This document shows, piece after piece, positions 26,613-35,941 of a stretch of 64,000 bases of DNA (its first letter is position 1; each line of letters begins with the position of its first letter). Origin of the DNA: Acidovorax kalamii (GTDB lineage Bacteria > Pseudomonadota > Gammaproteobacteria > Burkholderiales > Burkholderiaceae_C); NCBI RefSeq assembly GCF_002245625.1, contig NZ_NOIG01000003.1, positions 103,760 through 167,759 of the forward strand. Direction: 5' to 3'. A program made the translations under genes and the position numbers. The notes beneath the pieces were generated by a model. It was not told the DNA's origin. It did not search any database and worked only from the letters and a program-made list of their open reading frames with translations.

Positions 26613-28658
26613 ATGAGCAACGCCCTTCTCGACTTCTCCGACCTCCCCCTGTTCGACCGCATCACGCCGCAGGACGTCGCCCCGGCGATGGATGTGCTGC
26701 TGGAGCGCGCGAACCAGGCGCTGGAGACCGTCACCGCCCCGGATTTTCCGGCCCGCTGGGACGCCATTGCCAAGGTGCTGGATGTGGCCACCGAGCAGCT
26801 GGGGCGCTCCTGGGGCGCCGTGAGCCACCTCAACAGCGTGGCCGACACGCCCGAGCTGCGGGCCGCCTACAACGCCGCCCTGCCCCGTGTCACCGAGTTC
26901 TGGACCCGCCTGGGCGCCGACGAACGCCTGTACGCCAAGTACAAGGCCATCGACCCCGCCACCCTCACGCCCGAACAGCGCCAGGCCCACTCGAATGCCG
27001 TGCGCAACTTTGTTCTCTCCGGCGCCGAGTTGACCGGTGCCGCCAAGGAGCGGTTCGCCCAGATCCAGGAACGCCAGGCCGAGCTGAGCCAGAAGTTCAG
27101 CGAAAACGCACTGGACGCGACCGACGCTTACGCCTACTACGCCACGGCCGAAGAGCTGGAGGGCATCCCCTCTGACGTGCAGCAGGCCGCCCTGGCTGCG
27201 GCGCAGGCCGAGGGCAAGCCGGGTTACAAGCTCACGCTCAAGATGCCCTGTTACCTGCCGGTGATGCAGTTTGCCGCGCGCAGCGACCTGCGCGCCAAGC
27301 TCTACCGCGCCTATGTCACCCGTGCCTCTGAGCAGGCCGAAGGCGACGGCCGCAAATTTGACAACTCCGCACTCATTGGCGAGATCCTGGCGCTGCGCCG
27401 CGAAGAAGCCCAGTTGCTGGGCTACGCCAACTTCGGCGAAGTGTCCGTGGTGCCCAAGATGGCACAGTCGCCCGCCGAGGTGATCCGCTTCCTGCGCGAC
27501 CTGGCCCGCCGCGCCCGCCCATATGCCGAGAAGGATGTGGCCGACCTGCGCGCCTTTGCCGCCGAGCACCTGGGTTTGAATGATCCACAGGCCTGGGACT
27601 GGCCCTACATCTCTGAAAAACTCAAGGAAGCCCGCTACGCATTCAGCGAGCAGGAGCTCAAGGAATACTTCACCGCGCCCAAGGTGCTGGCGGGACTGTT
27701 CAAGATCATCGAGACACTGTTTGAAGTGTCGATCCGCCGCGACTCGGCGCCCGTGTGGCACCCGGCGGTCGAGTTCTACCGCATCGAGCGCAACGGTGCC
27801 CTGGTCGGCCAGTTCTACCTGGACCAGCCCGCCCGCACCGGCAAACGCGGCGGCGCCTGGATGGACGATGTCCGCACCCGCTGGCAGCGCCCGGACACCG
27901 GCGTGCTGCAGATGCCCGTGGCCCACCTGGTCTGCAATTTTGCAGATGGCGTGGACGGCAAACCGCCCCTGCTCACGCACGACGACGTGATCACGCTGTT
28001 CCACGAATTCGGCCATGGCCTGCACCACATGCTCACGCAGGTGAACGAGCGCGATGTCTCCGGCATCGGCGGCGTGGAATGGGATGCGGTGGAGCTGCCC
28101 AGCCAGTTCATGGAGAACTTCTGCTGGGAATGGGACGTGCTCAAGCACATGACCGCCCATGTGGATACGGGCGAACCCCTGCCCCGCGCCCTGTTCGACA
28201 AAATGATCGCGGCCAAGAACTTCCAGAGTGGCATGGCCACGCTGCGCCAGATCGAGTTTGCGCTGTTCGACATGCTGCTGCACACCGAACACGACCCGGC
28301 CCAAGACTTCATGCCGCTGCTGACCCAGGTACGCCAGGAAGTGGCCGTGCTGCAGCCGCCAGCCTTCAGCCGCACGGCCCACACCTTCAGCCACATCTTT
28401 GCGGGTGGCTACGCCGCCGGTTACTACAGCTACAAGTGGGCCGAGGTGCTCAGCGCCGATGCTTATGCAGCGTTTGAAGAAACGACAGGCAGCGACGGGC
28501 TGCCCAGCGCTGAAACCGGACGCCGCTACCGCGAAGCGATTCTGGAAGCGGGCGGCAGCCGCCCCGCCATGGAGTCTTTCAAGGCCTTCCGGGGCCGCGA
28601 GCCCAGCCTGGACGCCCTGTTGCGCCACCAGGGCATGGCGGAAGAACTGACTGCCTGA
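26613..28658 (+). CDS. prlC: Oligopeptidase A (M3 metallopeptidase)
   Basis: 681 aa, typical length. Zinc endopeptidase degrading short peptides, including cleaved signal peptides, in the cytoplasm. The zinc motif HEFGH is at about 464-468 (LFHEFGHGLHHMLT), with the third ligand Glu in the following helix (EWDAVELPSQFMENF), and a conserved end region HIFAGGYAAGYYSYKWAEVL. Starts 81 bp after folD. No unusual feature. Confidence 0.95.
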   Translation: MSNALLDFSDLPLFDRITPQDVAPAMDVLLERANQALETVTAPDFPARWDAIAKVLDVATEQLGRSWGAVSHLNSVADTPELRAAYNAALPRVTEFWTRLGADERLYAKYKAIDPATLTPEQRQAHSNAVRNFVLSGAELTGAAKERFAQIQERQAELSQKFSENALDATDAYAYYATAEELEGIPSDVQQAALAAAQAEGKPGYKLTLKMPCYLPVMQFAARSDLRAKLYRAYVTRASEQAEGDGRKFDNSALIGEILALRREEAQLLGYANFGEVSVVPKMAQSPAEVIRFLRDLARRARPYAEKDVADLRAFAAEHLGLNDPQAWDWPYISEKLKEARYAFSEQELKEYFTAPKVLAGLFKIIETLFEVSIRRDSAPVWHPAVEFYRIERNGALVGQFYLDQPARTGKRGGAWMDDVRTRWQRPDTGVLQMPVAHLVCNFADGVDGKPPLLTHDDVITLFHEFGHGLHHMLTQVNERDVSGIGGVEWDAVELPSQFMENFCWEWDVLKHMTAHVDTGEPLPRALFDKMIAAKNFQSGMATLRQIEFALFDMLLHTEHDPAQDFMPLLTQVRQEVAVLQPPAFSRTAHTFSHIFAGGYAAGYYSYKWAEVLSADAYAAFEETTGSDGLPSAETGRRYREAILEAGGSRPAMESFKAFRGREPSLDALLRHQGMAEELTA

Positions 28659-28729
28659 GCCCATGGAAAGCACAGGCCCGCACGATCCCCGCAGAGCAGC
28701 CACAACGAACTGGAATAAGGAGAACAACC

Positions 28730-29383
28730 ATGCACAAGCCCTTGTTGGCCCCTCTGTTGGCCTCGTTGCTGATGACCTTGGCTGGCGCCAGTGCCCAAGC
28801 GCAAGGCGTGTATCGCATCGTCGGGCCCGACGGCAAGGTGACCTTCTCTGACCGCCCGCCCGCCGATGCACCGGCCCAAGCTGCACGCACCACAGGTGCG
28901 GCGCCAGCCCCCGCCAGTGGCAATGCCACCCTGCCCTATGAGCTGCGACAGATCGCCACACGGTTCCCGGTCACGATTTACACCGGCAACGACTGCGCCC
29001 CTTGCACGGGCCTGCGCAACGCCTTGGTGGCGCGGGGCGTGCCGTTCACCGAACGCACGGTGACCACCAGCGAAGACGCAGCGGCCCTGCAGCGCCTGAG
29101 CGGATCGACCAGCCTGCCCTTTGGCAGCATTGGGGGCCAGCAGCTGGTCGGGTTCTCGGACGCGGAATGGACGCAGTATCTGGACGCGGCGGGCTATCCC
29201 AAGCAGTCGCAGCTGCCGTCCAGCTATCGCCCTCCCGCAGCCACGCCGCTGGTGGCAGTCAAGGCCGTGGAAGCAGCGCCTAGCGAAGAGAAGCCTAAGG
29301 CCCCCACCCCTTCACGCCCTGCGCCTGCGGCCCGTCCTGCTGAAGGCCCAACGCCCAGCAACCCGGCGGGCATCCGCTTCTGA
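28730..29383 (+). CDS. Exported DUF4124 / glutaredoxin-like protein
   Basis: 217 aa with a strong Shine-Dalgarno (AAGGAG) before the ATG. Signal peptide 1-25 (hydrophobic LLAPLLASLLMTLAGA, cleavage after AQA), a short DUF4124 motif (VYRIVGPDGKVTFSDRPP), then a glutaredoxin/thioredoxin fold at about 80-160 with the CxxC motif GNDCAPCTGLRNAL (C89, C92) and cis-Pro loop SLPFGSIGG. The tail from 175 is Pro/Ala/Lys-rich and probably disordered. Likely periplasmic thiol-disulfide protein; partners unknown. Followed by a strong bidirectional terminator. Confidence 0.85.
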   Translation: MHKPLLAPLLASLLMTLAGASAQAQGVYRIVGPDGKVTFSDRPPADAPAQAARTTGAAPAPASGNATLPYELRQIATRFPVTIYTGNDCAPCTGLRNALVARGVPFTERTVTTSEDAAALQRLSGSTSLPFGSIGGQQLVGFSDAEWTQYLDAAGYPKQSQLPSSYRPPAATPLVAVKAVEAAPSEEKPKAPTPSRPAPAARPAEGPTPSNPAGIRF

Positions 29384-29416
29384 CAGGTACCCGCACGCCG
29401 CAACGCCAGTCACATC

Positions 29417-29452
29417 AAAAAAGAAGGGGTCCCAAGGGACCCCTTCTTTTTT
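29417..29452. terminator. Bidirectional intrinsic terminator
   Basis: Perfect 17-bp stem (AAAAAAGAAGGGGTCCC with its complement) and a 2-nt loop, with T-runs on both strands. It ends the glutaredoxin-like gene on + and rpiA on -. Confidence 0.95.
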
Positions 29453-29514
29453 AAAACTCTGTGATGCCATCACGGGCACTGTGCCCCGAGGGCTCCGCCT
29501 GGCGACAGGCCACT

Positions 29515-30210
29515 TCAGCGGGAATAGTCCAGCGTCTTGACCCCCTGGGCCGTCCCCAGCAGGCACACCGTGGCCTTCTGGTGGGCAAACACCCCCACGG
29601 TCACCACGCCCGGCCACTGGTTGATTTGTGACTCGAACGCCAGCGGGTCGGTGATCGACAGGCCCTTGACATCCAGGATGTGCTGACCGTTGTCGGTCAC
29701 CAGCGGCTGGCCATCCTTGAGCCGCAGGCTGGCCTGGCCGCCCATGGCTTGGAAACGGCGGGCAATGTGATTGGCTGCCATGGGGATCACCTCGACCGGC
29801 AGAGGGAACTGCCCCAGCGCCTTAACCAGCTTGGATTCATCGGCGATACAGACAAACCGAGCGGCCAGGGCGGCCACGATCTTCTCGCGCGTCAGCGCCG
29901 CACCGCCGCCCTTGACCATGTGGCCCTGGCCATCGATCTCGTCGGCGCCATCGATGTAGACGGAGAGCGACTCCACTTCGTTGGCGTCGAACACCGCAAT
30001 GCCCAGCGCCTTCAGGCGCTCGGTACTTGCCACGGAGCTGGACACCGCGCCCTTGATCTGGTTCTTCATGCCTGCCAGCGCATCGATGAACTTGTTGACC
30101 GTGGAGCCTGTGCCCACCCCCACAATCTCGCCGGGCACCACGTATTGCAGCGCAGCTTGGCCAACCAGGGTCTTGAGTTCGTCTTGGGTCAGGGGATTCA
30201 TCGTCGTCAT
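29515..30210 (-). CDS. rpiA: Ribose-5-phosphate isomerase A
   Basis: 231 aa. Interconverts ribose-5-phosphate and ribulose-5-phosphate in the pentose phosphate pathway. Family motifs: [72 protein letters not shown]. Start chosen at 30210 (MTTMNPLTQ); the ATG at 30201 is equally possible because neither has a good Shine-Dalgarno. Divergent from pyrD with only 36 bp between starts. Confidence 0.96.
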   Translation of the reverse strand: MTTMNPLTQDELKTLVGQAALQYVVPGEIVGVGTGSTVNKFIDALAGMKNQIKGAVSSSVASTERLKALGIAVFDANEVESLSVYIDGADEIDGQGHMVKGGGAALTREKIVAALAARFVCIADESKLVKALGQFPLPVEVIPMAANHIARRFQAMGGQASLRLKDGQPLVTDNGQHILDVKGLSITDPLAFESQINQWPGVVTVGVFAHQKATVCLLGTAQGVKTLDYSR

Positions 30211-30246
30211 GGGAGAAAATCGGGGGTAATCCTGAATTATCCCCCC

Positions 30247-31299
30247 ATGTCCCTGATCCCCTACGCCCTCACCCGCCCCTTTCTCTTTGGCATGGACGCC
30301 GAAGCCGCCCACGAACTCACCATGGACATGCTGGCACGCGGGCAACGCACGCCGCTGCAGTGGGCCTGGTGCAACGAAACAGTGGACGACCCCATCACGC
30401 TGGCGGGCCTGACCTTTCCCAACCGGGTGGGCATGGCGGCGGGTCTGGACAAGAACGCACGCTGCATCGACGCACTGGGCGCCATGGGGTTTGGTTTTGT
30501 GGAGGTGGGCACCGTCACCCCCAAGGCCCAGCCAGGCAACCCCAAGCCACGCATGTTCCGCCTGCCCGAGGCCCGCGCCCTCATCAATCGCCTGGGCTTC
30601 AACAACGAAGGGCTGGAGGCCTTTTTGCGCAACGTGCAGCAGGCGCAGTTTCGCAAGCAAAACCGCCGCAACCCCATGCTGCTGGGCCTGAACATCGGCA
30701 AGAACGCCACCACCCCCATCGAGAACGCCACCAGCGACTACCTCACTTGCCTGGAAGGGGTGTATCCGCACGCGGACTACGTGACGGTCAACATCAGCTC
30801 GCCCAACACGCAAAATCTGCGTGCGCTGCAAAGCGATGCGGCGCTGGATGCCCTGCTCTCCGCCATCGCCGAGCGCCGCGAAGCACTGGCAACCCAACAC
30901 GCCAGGCGCGTGCCCGTGTTCGTGAAAATTGCCCCCGACCTGGATGAAGCCCAGGTAGCGGTGATTGCCGCGACGCTGCAGCGCCATGGCATGGACGGCG
31001 TGATCGCCACCAACACCACCATCAGCCGTGCGGCCGTGCAAGGCATGCGCCACGCCGAAGAAACTGGCGGACTCAGCGGCGCGCCCGTGCTGGAGGCCAG
31101 CAACCAGGTCATCCGGCAGTTGCGTACCGCCCTGGGCAGCCGCTTTCCCATCATTGGCGTGGGTGGCGTGATGAGCGCCGAAGACGCGGTGAGCAAGATC
31201 CGCGCGGGCGCCGATGTGGTTCAGATCTACACCGGCCTGATCTATGAAGGGCCCGCCCTGGTGGTCAAGGCGGCCAAGGCCATCAAGGCCATGGGCTGA
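30247..31299 (+). CDS. pyrD: Dihydroorotate dehydrogenase (quinone), class 2
   Basis: 350 aa. Membrane-associated flavoenzyme oxidising dihydroorotate to orotate with quinone in pyrimidine synthesis. Class 2 features: amphipathic N terminus ([20 protein letters not shown]), [40 protein letters not shown] with the catalytic Ser, and the FMN/phosphate end [24 protein letters not shown]. Ends in a shared terminator at 31334. Confidence 0.97.
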   Translation: MSLIPYALTRPFLFGMDAEAAHELTMDMLARGQRTPLQWAWCNETVDDPITLAGLTFPNRVGMAAGLDKNARCIDALGAMGFGFVEVGTVTPKAQPGNPKPRMFRLPEARALINRLGFNNEGLEAFLRNVQQAQFRKQNRRNPMLLGLNIGKNATTPIENATSDYLTCLEGVYPHADYVTVNISSPNTQNLRALQSDAALDALLSAIAERREALATQHARRVPVFVKIAPDLDEAQVAVIAATLQRHGMDGVIATNTTISRAAVQGMRHAEETGGLSGAPVLEASNQVIRQLRTALGSRFPIIGVGGVMSAEDAVSKIRAGADVVQIYTGLIYEGPALVVKAAKAIKAMG

Positions 31300-31333
31300 G
31301 GCCGTTCCAAGGGATTTGCCTTTCCCTTGGCTC

Positions 31334-31364
31334 AAAAAAAGAGCCACTGTGCAGTGGCTCTTTT
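31334..31364. terminator. Bidirectional intrinsic terminator
   Basis: Stem GAGCCACTG/CAGTGGCTC with a 2-nt TG loop, flanked by A7 and T4. It serves pyrD on + and the yqjK-like gene on -. Confidence 0.9.
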
Positions 31365-31393
31365 CATGGGACGGGCCTGGCGCGGCCAAGTGC

Positions 31394-31741
31394 TTATCGC
31401 CGCAGGCGCAGCAGCATGGGCAGCAGGACACCCGCCCAGCGGATCAACCTCCGTGGCCCGGCCACCACGGCCACACCCGCGATGGCTGCCACAGCCAGGG
31501 GGTGCTCGCGGGCAAAGCCTGCGGCGCGCAATGCGAGCGAGTCCTCCGCGCCCCCTGCGGCCGCACGCTGGCTCTCTGTCAAAGCCTGGGCCTGGGCCCG
31601 CGCAGCACGGCGCGCGCGCAGCCGTTCGCGCTGCAGGGCGATGCGGTCCAGGATGCGCTGCTGCTGGGCCGTGGGCCTGGGCAGCGCAGGTCCGCCTTGC
31701 TCAGGCGCGACGGGCCGGGAAGAGGTAGACGGGGTACTCAC
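31394..31741 (-). CDS. YqjK-like small protein
   Basis: 115 aa. N-terminal disordered Pro-rich segment, a strongly basic helix ([25 protein letters not shown]), and a hydrophobic segment around [21 protein letters not shown]. Identity as a YqjK equivalent rests on position: it follows the YqjE- and YqjD-like genes in the same order as E. coli yqjDEK. Its ATG overlaps the stop of the upstream gene by 4 bp. Sequence alone would leave it hypothetical. Confidence 0.65.
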   Translation of the reverse strand: MSTPSTSSRPVAPEQGGPALPRPTAQQQRILDRIALQRERLRARRAARAQAQALTESQRAAAGGAEDSLALRAAGFAREHPLAVAAIAGVAVVAGPRRLIRWAGVLLPMLLRLRR

Positions 31742-32133
31742 AGACGCTCCTTGATGTCTCGCCAGTCCTGGGCCAGCTCACTGCGCGTCAATGCAAAACC
31801 ATTGCCTGCGCGCTGTGCCACCGACACCAGCGCCACCAGGGCGGCTACCCACCCCAGCGTCCAGACGCCCGCCACCAGCCAGGCAACCAGGGTGCGCTGC
31901 GGCGTGTCCCAGAAGTGCACCAGCACGGCGATCGACAGCATGATCAGCGCCACCACCGTAAGCCCGGTGACCACAATGGTCAGCACCAGCAGTTGCTGAA
32001 CCCGCTGCTTCAGATCGGCCCACTCCAGGCGGGCCAGGTCCACACGGTCTTCCACCGCAATGGCCCCCTCGATCACGTTGGCGCGCCAGCGCGCCGCCAG
32101 GCCCTCCAGGCCCAGAAGCGACAGCCAGTTCAT
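31738..32133 (-). CDS. YqjE-like holin-superfamily membrane protein
   Basis: 131 aa with two hydrophobic helices (LLVLTIVVTGLTVVALIMLSI and LVAWLVAGVWTLGWVAALVAL) separated by a short loop, preceded by an amphipathic helix with charged residues (AVEDRVDLARLEWADLKQRV). This matches the YqjE / phage-holin-3 membrane family. In E. coli the neighbouring YqjD binds ribosomes at the membrane in stationary phase; YqjE's job is unclear. It is the middle gene of the three-gene unit, overlapping the next gene by 4 bp. Confidence 0.8.
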   Translation of the reverse strand: MNWLSLLGLEGLAARWRANVIEGAIAVEDRVDLARLEWADLKQRVQQLLVLTIVVTGLTVVALIMLSIAVLVHFWDTPQRTLVAWLVAGVWTLGWVAALVALVSVAQRAGNGFALTRSELAQDWRDIKERL

Positions 32134-32184
32134 GCGGGGAGGCCCTCAGGGCCCGCCATGGTCAGCGTGCGCATGGCGCGGCGC

Positions 32185-32487
32185 TCAGCGGCGCGCCAGC
32201 AGGAAACCGACCAGGGCCCCCACAGCCAGTGCAGCGCCTGCCACACGCCAGGGTTCATCATGGGCATAACGGTCGGCCGCAATGGCTGCCTCCTTGGCCT
32301 GGCGGGCGGCATCCTGTGCGGCACGCACCGCAGATTCGCGCACGTTGTGCATGCCATCGTCCAGGCGCTGGCGCAGCAGCTTGATCTCTGGCACCGTGTC
32401 CAGGTCCTTGTTGGCCAGCAGGCCACGCAGGTCGGAAACCAGTTTTTCCAGTTCGCCTTGGGTGGTGGTGGTGTCGGAAGCAGTCAT
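32185..32487 (-). CDS. DUF883 / ElaB-YqjD family protein
   Basis: 100 aa or less from the ATG at 32487; an in-frame ATG at 32514 would add nine residues. Acidic coiled-coil start (GELEKLVSDLRGLLANKD), Ala-rich amphipathic middle, and a C-terminal membrane segment (WRVAGAALAVGALVGFLLARR) with the typical final basic residues. ElaB/YqjD proteins are tail-anchored and associate with ribosomes in stationary phase in E. coli. First gene of the yqjDEK-like unit. Confidence 0.85.
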   Translation of the reverse strand: MTASDTTTTQGELEKLVSDLRGLLANKDLDTVPEIKLLRQRLDDGMHNVRESAVRAAQDAARQAKEAAIAADRYAHDEPWRVAGAALAVGALVGFLLARR

Positions 32488-32634
32488 ACAAGCAGCCTTT
32501 CTTTCAATCAACAAGCGGTTTGGAAAACCCTAGAACAGGGACCTCGGGCCATCTTAGCCACCCGTCCAGAGACCCCTCGTAGGACGGGGACGCAAGAGGT
32601 TACCGATTGCAACGAATTTGCCCCAGATCAACCT

Positions 32635-33732
32635 TCAAACCAGCGCGGCCACATGCTCCGCAATGGCCAGGGAACTGGTCAAACCGGGCGATTCGATGCC
32701 AAACAGGTTGACCAGTCCGGGCACGCCATGGACCGCAGGCCCCTGGATCACAAAATCGGCCGCAGGCTGGCTCGCACCGTGGATCTTGGGGCGGATGCCT
32801 GCATACCCCGGGGCCAGTGCACCATCCCGCAGACCGGGCCAGTACTTGCGCACCTCCGCGTAGAAGGCATCGCCCCGCGTTGGGTCCACCAGCAGGTCGT
32901 CGGCCGATGTGACCCACTGCACATCCGGCCCGAACTTGGCTTGGCCGCCCAGGTCGAGCGTGAGGTGCACCCCCAGCCCTGCGGCCTCGGGCACCGGGTA
33001 GATCAGATGGCTGAAGGGTGCTTTACCGGTCAATGTGAAATAGCTGCCCTTGGCAAAGTGGGCCGTAGGCACATGGACAGGGCCCAACCCCACAAAACGG
33101 GCAGCCAGGACCGGTGCGTACAGGCCCGCCGCGTTCACCACCGCGCGGGCCTGCAGGCGCGTGCCATCAGATGCTTCCAAAATAATAGCATCTTCCGCAC
33201 ACTGGGCACGCGCAAGAGGCGAATTGAACGCCACGAGGCCGCCAGCGTTCTCCAGGTCGCCCTGCAGGGCCAGCATCAGCGCATGGCTGTCCACGATGCC
33301 CGTGCTGGGTGAGTACAACGCGCCCACACATTCCAGCGCGGGCTCCAGCGCCAAGGCCTCGTCACGGCTGAGCCACTGCAGGTCGAGCACGCCATTGGCC
33401 CGCGCACGCGCCTGGATCGACTCCACGCTGGCCAGTTGCGCGGCCGAGGTGGCCACCAGCAGCTTGCCGCAGCGCCGGTGCGGCACCCCGCGTTCGGCGC
33501 AATAGGCGTAGAGCAGCTCCTTGCCCCGCACACACAGCTGCGCCTTGAGCGAACCGGTGGGGTAGTACAGCCCGGCATGGATCACTTCGCTGTTGCGCGA
33601 GCTGATGCCTGTGCCAATGGCATCGGTCGCCTCCAGCACCATCACCTCGCGCCCCTGCAAGGCCAGCGCGCGGGCCACGGCCAGACCCACCACACCAGCG
33701 CCCACCACCACACAATCCACCGTATCGGTCAT
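32635..33732 (-). CDS. FAD-dependent oxidoreductase, L-2-hydroxyglutarate oxidase-like
   Basis: 365 aa. FAD-binding DAO-type fold: [18 protein letters not shown] at the N terminus, [21 protein letters not shown] (the segment typical of L-2-hydroxyglutarate dehydrogenases), [24 protein letters not shown], and the C-terminal [24 protein letters not shown]. Likely oxidises a 2-hydroxy acid to the 2-oxo acid in the cytoplasm or at the inner membrane. Residues [15 protein letters not shown] are encoded by an embedded copy of the dispersed repeat. Stands 48 bp upstream of, and in the same direction as, the end of the deacetylase gene. Confidence 0.87.
   Translation of the reverse strand: MTDTVDCVVVGAGVVGLAVARALALQGREVMVLEATDAIGTGISSRNSEVIHAGLYYPTGSLKAQLCVRGKELLYAYCAERGVPHRRCGKLLVATSAAQLASVESIQARARANGVLDLQWLSRDEALALEPALECVGALYSPSTGIVDSHALMLALQGDLENAGGLVAFNSPLARAQCAEDAIILEASDGTRLQARAVVNAAGLYAPVLAARFVGLGPVHVPTAHFAKGSYFTLTGKAPFSHLIYPVPEAAGLGVHLTLDLGGQAKFGPDVQWVTSADDLLVDPTRGDAFYAEVRKYWPGLRDGALAPGYAGIRPKIHGASQPAADFVIQGPAVHGVPGLVNLFGIESPGLTSSLAIAEHVAALV
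33173..33227 (-). repeat. Dispersed repeat, in-frame copy in FAD oxidoreductase gene
   Basis: Inverted orientation: CCAAAATAATAGCATCTTCC, then CACGCGCAAGAGGCGAATTG. It encodes part of a surface region of the substrate domain without breaking the frame and is visibly AT-richer than the DNA around it. Confidence 0.55.
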
Positions 33733-33780
33733 TCGCTCGCTCCTTCCGCTGCAAACCAGCCCTTCTCCCCCAGGCTGGAG

Positions 33781-34821
33781 TTATGCCTGCTCAAACCCAT
33801 CCAGCACATTGACGGCGTTGGTCCCCAGCTCAGCGGCGGCATATCCACCCTCCAGCACAAACACGGTGGGCAACCCCAGGCGGGCCAGGCGCTCGCCCAA
33901 ACGGGTGAAGTCGGCGGATGCCAGCGCGAAGCGGGAGATCGGGTCGCCTTCGAAGGCATCGAGGCCCAGCGAGATCACCAGTGCATCAGCCTGGTAGCCT
34001 CCGATGCGCGTATAGGCCTGCTCCAGGGCTTCGAACCAGGTGGCAGCGCTGGTGCCTGCGGGCAGCGGCAGGTTCAGGTTGTAGCCAGTTCCCTTGCCCT
34101 CCCCCACTTCGTCCGCATGGCCCAGGTAGAACGGGTACTCGGTGCGCGGGTCGCCATGGAGACTGACGAAAAGCACATCGTCGCGGGCGTAGAAGATGCT
34201 TTGCGTACCGTTGCCATGGTGGTAGTCCACATCCAGCAAGGCCACGCGCCGGGCGCCCTGGTTGCGCAATGCTTGTGCTGCCACGGCGGCGTTGTTCAGG
34301 AAGCAGTAGCCGCCCATGAAGTCGGGGCCTGCATGGTGGCCGGGCGGTCGCGTGCAGCAAAAGGCGGCGCGGTCACCCTGCGCCACGCGTGCAGCCGCGC
34401 TCGCTGCAGCATCAGCCCCAGCCTTGGCTGCTGCCCAGGTGCCTGCAGCCATGGGCGTGCCGTTGTCCATGGAATACAGCCCCAGCCGGGCCACGAAGTT
34501 GTCTGGCTCGACATCGCTGCGCAGTGTGCGCACCGGCCAGACGGAGGGAAATGGCTGAACCGTTGCATTGGCAACCGGGTCCAGCGCCAGCCACTGCTGC
34601 CAGGCGGTCTGCAAAAAGCCGAGGTAGCGCGGTGCATGCACCTGGGCCAGCACGGGGCTGCTGTCCACGTCCGGGGCCAGCATGCTGTGGCCGCGCGCAC
34701 GCAGGGCCTCTTCCACGTAGTCCACCCGTGCAGGCTTCTCGAAACAGGGCACCCGCTCCCCTCGGAAGAACTCATGGACGGGAGCATGCCCCTGGTGCAG
34801 GGGATTGTGGAAAGTGATCAT
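33781..34821 (-). CDS. Acetylpolyamine amidohydrolase / class II histone-deacetylase family
   Basis: 346 aa. Zinc-dependent deacetylase. The order RPPGHHAGPDFMGGYCFLNN, the zinc ligands in DVDYHHGNGTQ, SLHGDPRTEYPFYLG and the third ligand in SLGLDAFEGDP agree with the acetylpolyamine amidohydrolase type as I recall it, including the N-terminal FFRGERVPCFEKPARVDYV. It would remove acetyl groups from acetylputrescine, -cadaverine or related polyamines. It may share a transcript with the upstream FAD oxidoreductase. Polyamine substrate is inferred from family likeness. Confidence 0.85.
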   Translation of the reverse strand: MITFHNPLHQGHAPVHEFFRGERVPCFEKPARVDYVEEALRARGHSMLAPDVDSSPVLAQVHAPRYLGFLQTAWQQWLALDPVANATVQPFPSVWPVRTLRSDVEPDNFVARLGLYSMDNGTPMAAGTWAAAKAGADAAASAAARVAQGDRAAFCCTRPPGHHAGPDFMGGYCFLNNAAVAAQALRNQGARRVALLDVDYHHGNGTQSIFYARDDVLFVSLHGDPRTEYPFYLGHADEVGEGKGTGYNLNLPLPAGTSAATWFEALEQAYTRIGGYQADALVISLGLDAFEGDPISRFALASADFTRLGERLARLGLPTVFVLEGGYAAAELGTNAVNVLDGFEQA

Positions 34822-34950
34822 CGGATTGGTGCCAGCAAGCAGTGGGGGAAAAGCGCAGCGGGCACACGCCGCTGCAATCCATCAAGCCCAACACTGTAGC
34901 GGCATGGCAAGGCGCGCCAGCCAAGTGGCACCCGCATGCATGCAGGCAAT

Positions 34951-34986
34951 AAAAAACCCCTGCAGACCAGAAATCTGCAGGGGTTT
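34951..34986 (-). terminator. Terminator after the tRNA-Val pair
   Basis: Stem AAACCCCTGCAGA/TCTGCAGGGGTTT with a 7-nt loop, followed by T-rich sequence (T6 overlapping the stem base) on the minus strand. Starts 6 bp after the downstream tRNA's CCA end. Confidence 0.9.
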
Positions 34987-34991
34987 GGGAT

Positions 34992-35066
34992 TGGTGGGTG
35001 ATACATGGATCGAACATGTGACCCCTGCCGTGTGAAGGCAGTGCTCTACCGCTGAGCTAATCACCC
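34992..35066 (-). tRNA. tRNA-Val (anticodon CAC)
   Basis: Cloverleaf read on the minus strand: acceptor GGGTGAT pairs with ATCACCC, D arm AGCTCAGCGGTAGAGC, anticodon loop TTCACAC between CTGCC and GGCAG, T arm ACATGTTCGATCCATGT, discriminator A and encoded CCA. Decodes GUG. Identical to the second copy 47 bp upstream. Confidence 0.96.
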
Positions 35067-35113
35067 GTCGCACCCACCTTGGAGCAAGATAGCGCGAAAG
35101 TCTGTCTAAAGCG

Positions 35114-35188
35114 TGGTGGGTGATACATGGATCGAACATGTGACCCCTGCCGTGTGAAGGCAGTGCTCTACCGCTGAGCTAATCACCC
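35114..35188 (-). tRNA. tRNA-Val (anticodon CAC), tandem copy
   Basis: Same 75-nt sequence as the tRNA at 34992-35066, including the CCA end. The first gene of the pair in transcription order; both end at the terminator at 34951. Lies just downstream of dnaQ on the same strand. Confidence 0.96.
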
Positions 35189-35226
35189 GTGTCGCTGTGA
35201 CAAGCCTTAGATTATGGCACAGCTTT

Positions 35227-35940
35227 TCAGGCTTGTTGAGAAGTTCGCCAAATTGTTTTGCCTCCGCTGGCCTTGTCGATCTGGGTGAGCACCTCGGCAT
35301 GCGCCGCCTGCTCCTGCTCGCTGGCGCGCAGCACCGGCAGCACCAGGCCACGCAAATCGATGGCCGCCACCTTCACGCCGTCGGCACCCTCCTGGGCATC
35401 GTCGGCCATGAGCAGTGCGTCCTGCCCGCGCGTGAGGTTGATGTAGACATCGGCCAGGAGCTCGGCGTCCAGCAAGGCGCCGTGCAGCGTGCGGCCCGAG
35501 TTGTCCACGCCCAGGCGGTCGCACAGGGCGTCGAGCGAATTGCGCTTGCCAGGGTACATCTCCTTGGCCATGGCCAGCGTGTCGGTCACGCTCTCCACAT
35601 AGGTGCGGAACGCGGGGCGGCCCACCAGCTCCAGCTCCTTGTTCAGAAAGCCCACGTCAAACGCCGCGTTGTGGATGATGATCTCGGCGCCTTGCAGGTA
35701 CTGCAGGATGTCGTCCACCACCTCGGCAAACTTGGGCTTGTCCTTCAGGAACTCGTTGCTGATGCCGTGCACCTTCAGCGCGTCTTCGTGGCTGTCGCGG
35801 CCCGGGTTGAAGTACAGGTGCAGGTTGTTGCCCGTGAGCTTGCGGTTGAGCAGCTCCACGCAGCCCAGCTCAATGATGCGGTCCCCGCCCTCGGCCGAGA
35901 GGCCGGTGGTTTCGGTGTCGAGAACGATCTGCCGTGTCAT
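35227..35940 (-). CDS. dnaQ: DNA polymerase III epsilon subunit (3'-5' proofreading exonuclease)
   Basis: 237 aa. DEDDh exonuclease: motif I IVLDTETTGL, motif II in HNAAFDVGFLNKEL, motif III with HGALLDAELLADVY. The C-terminal part after about 185 is the polymerase alpha-binding tail. Proofreads replication errors in the Pol III core. Starts 1 bp after the fdx stop, so it looks translationally coupled to the Fe-S operon, an unusual neighbour for a replication gene. Confidence 0.96.
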   Translation of the reverse strand: MTRQIVLDTETTGLSAEGGDRIIELGCVELLNRKLTGNNLHLYFNPGRDSHEDALKVHGISNEFLKDKPKFAEVVDDILQYLQGAEIIIHNAAFDVGFLNKELELVGRPAFRTYVESVTDTLAMAKEMYPGKRNSLDALCDRLGVDNSGRTLHGALLDAELLADVYINLTRGQDALLMADDAQEGADGVKVAAIDLRGLVLPVLRASEQEQAAHAEVLTQIDKASGGKTIWRTSQQA

Positions 35941-35941
35941 T

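Noticed and set aside
25632..28961. 1109-codon minus-strand frame across folD and prlC
   Set aside because: Antisense shadow of two well-supported enzymes.
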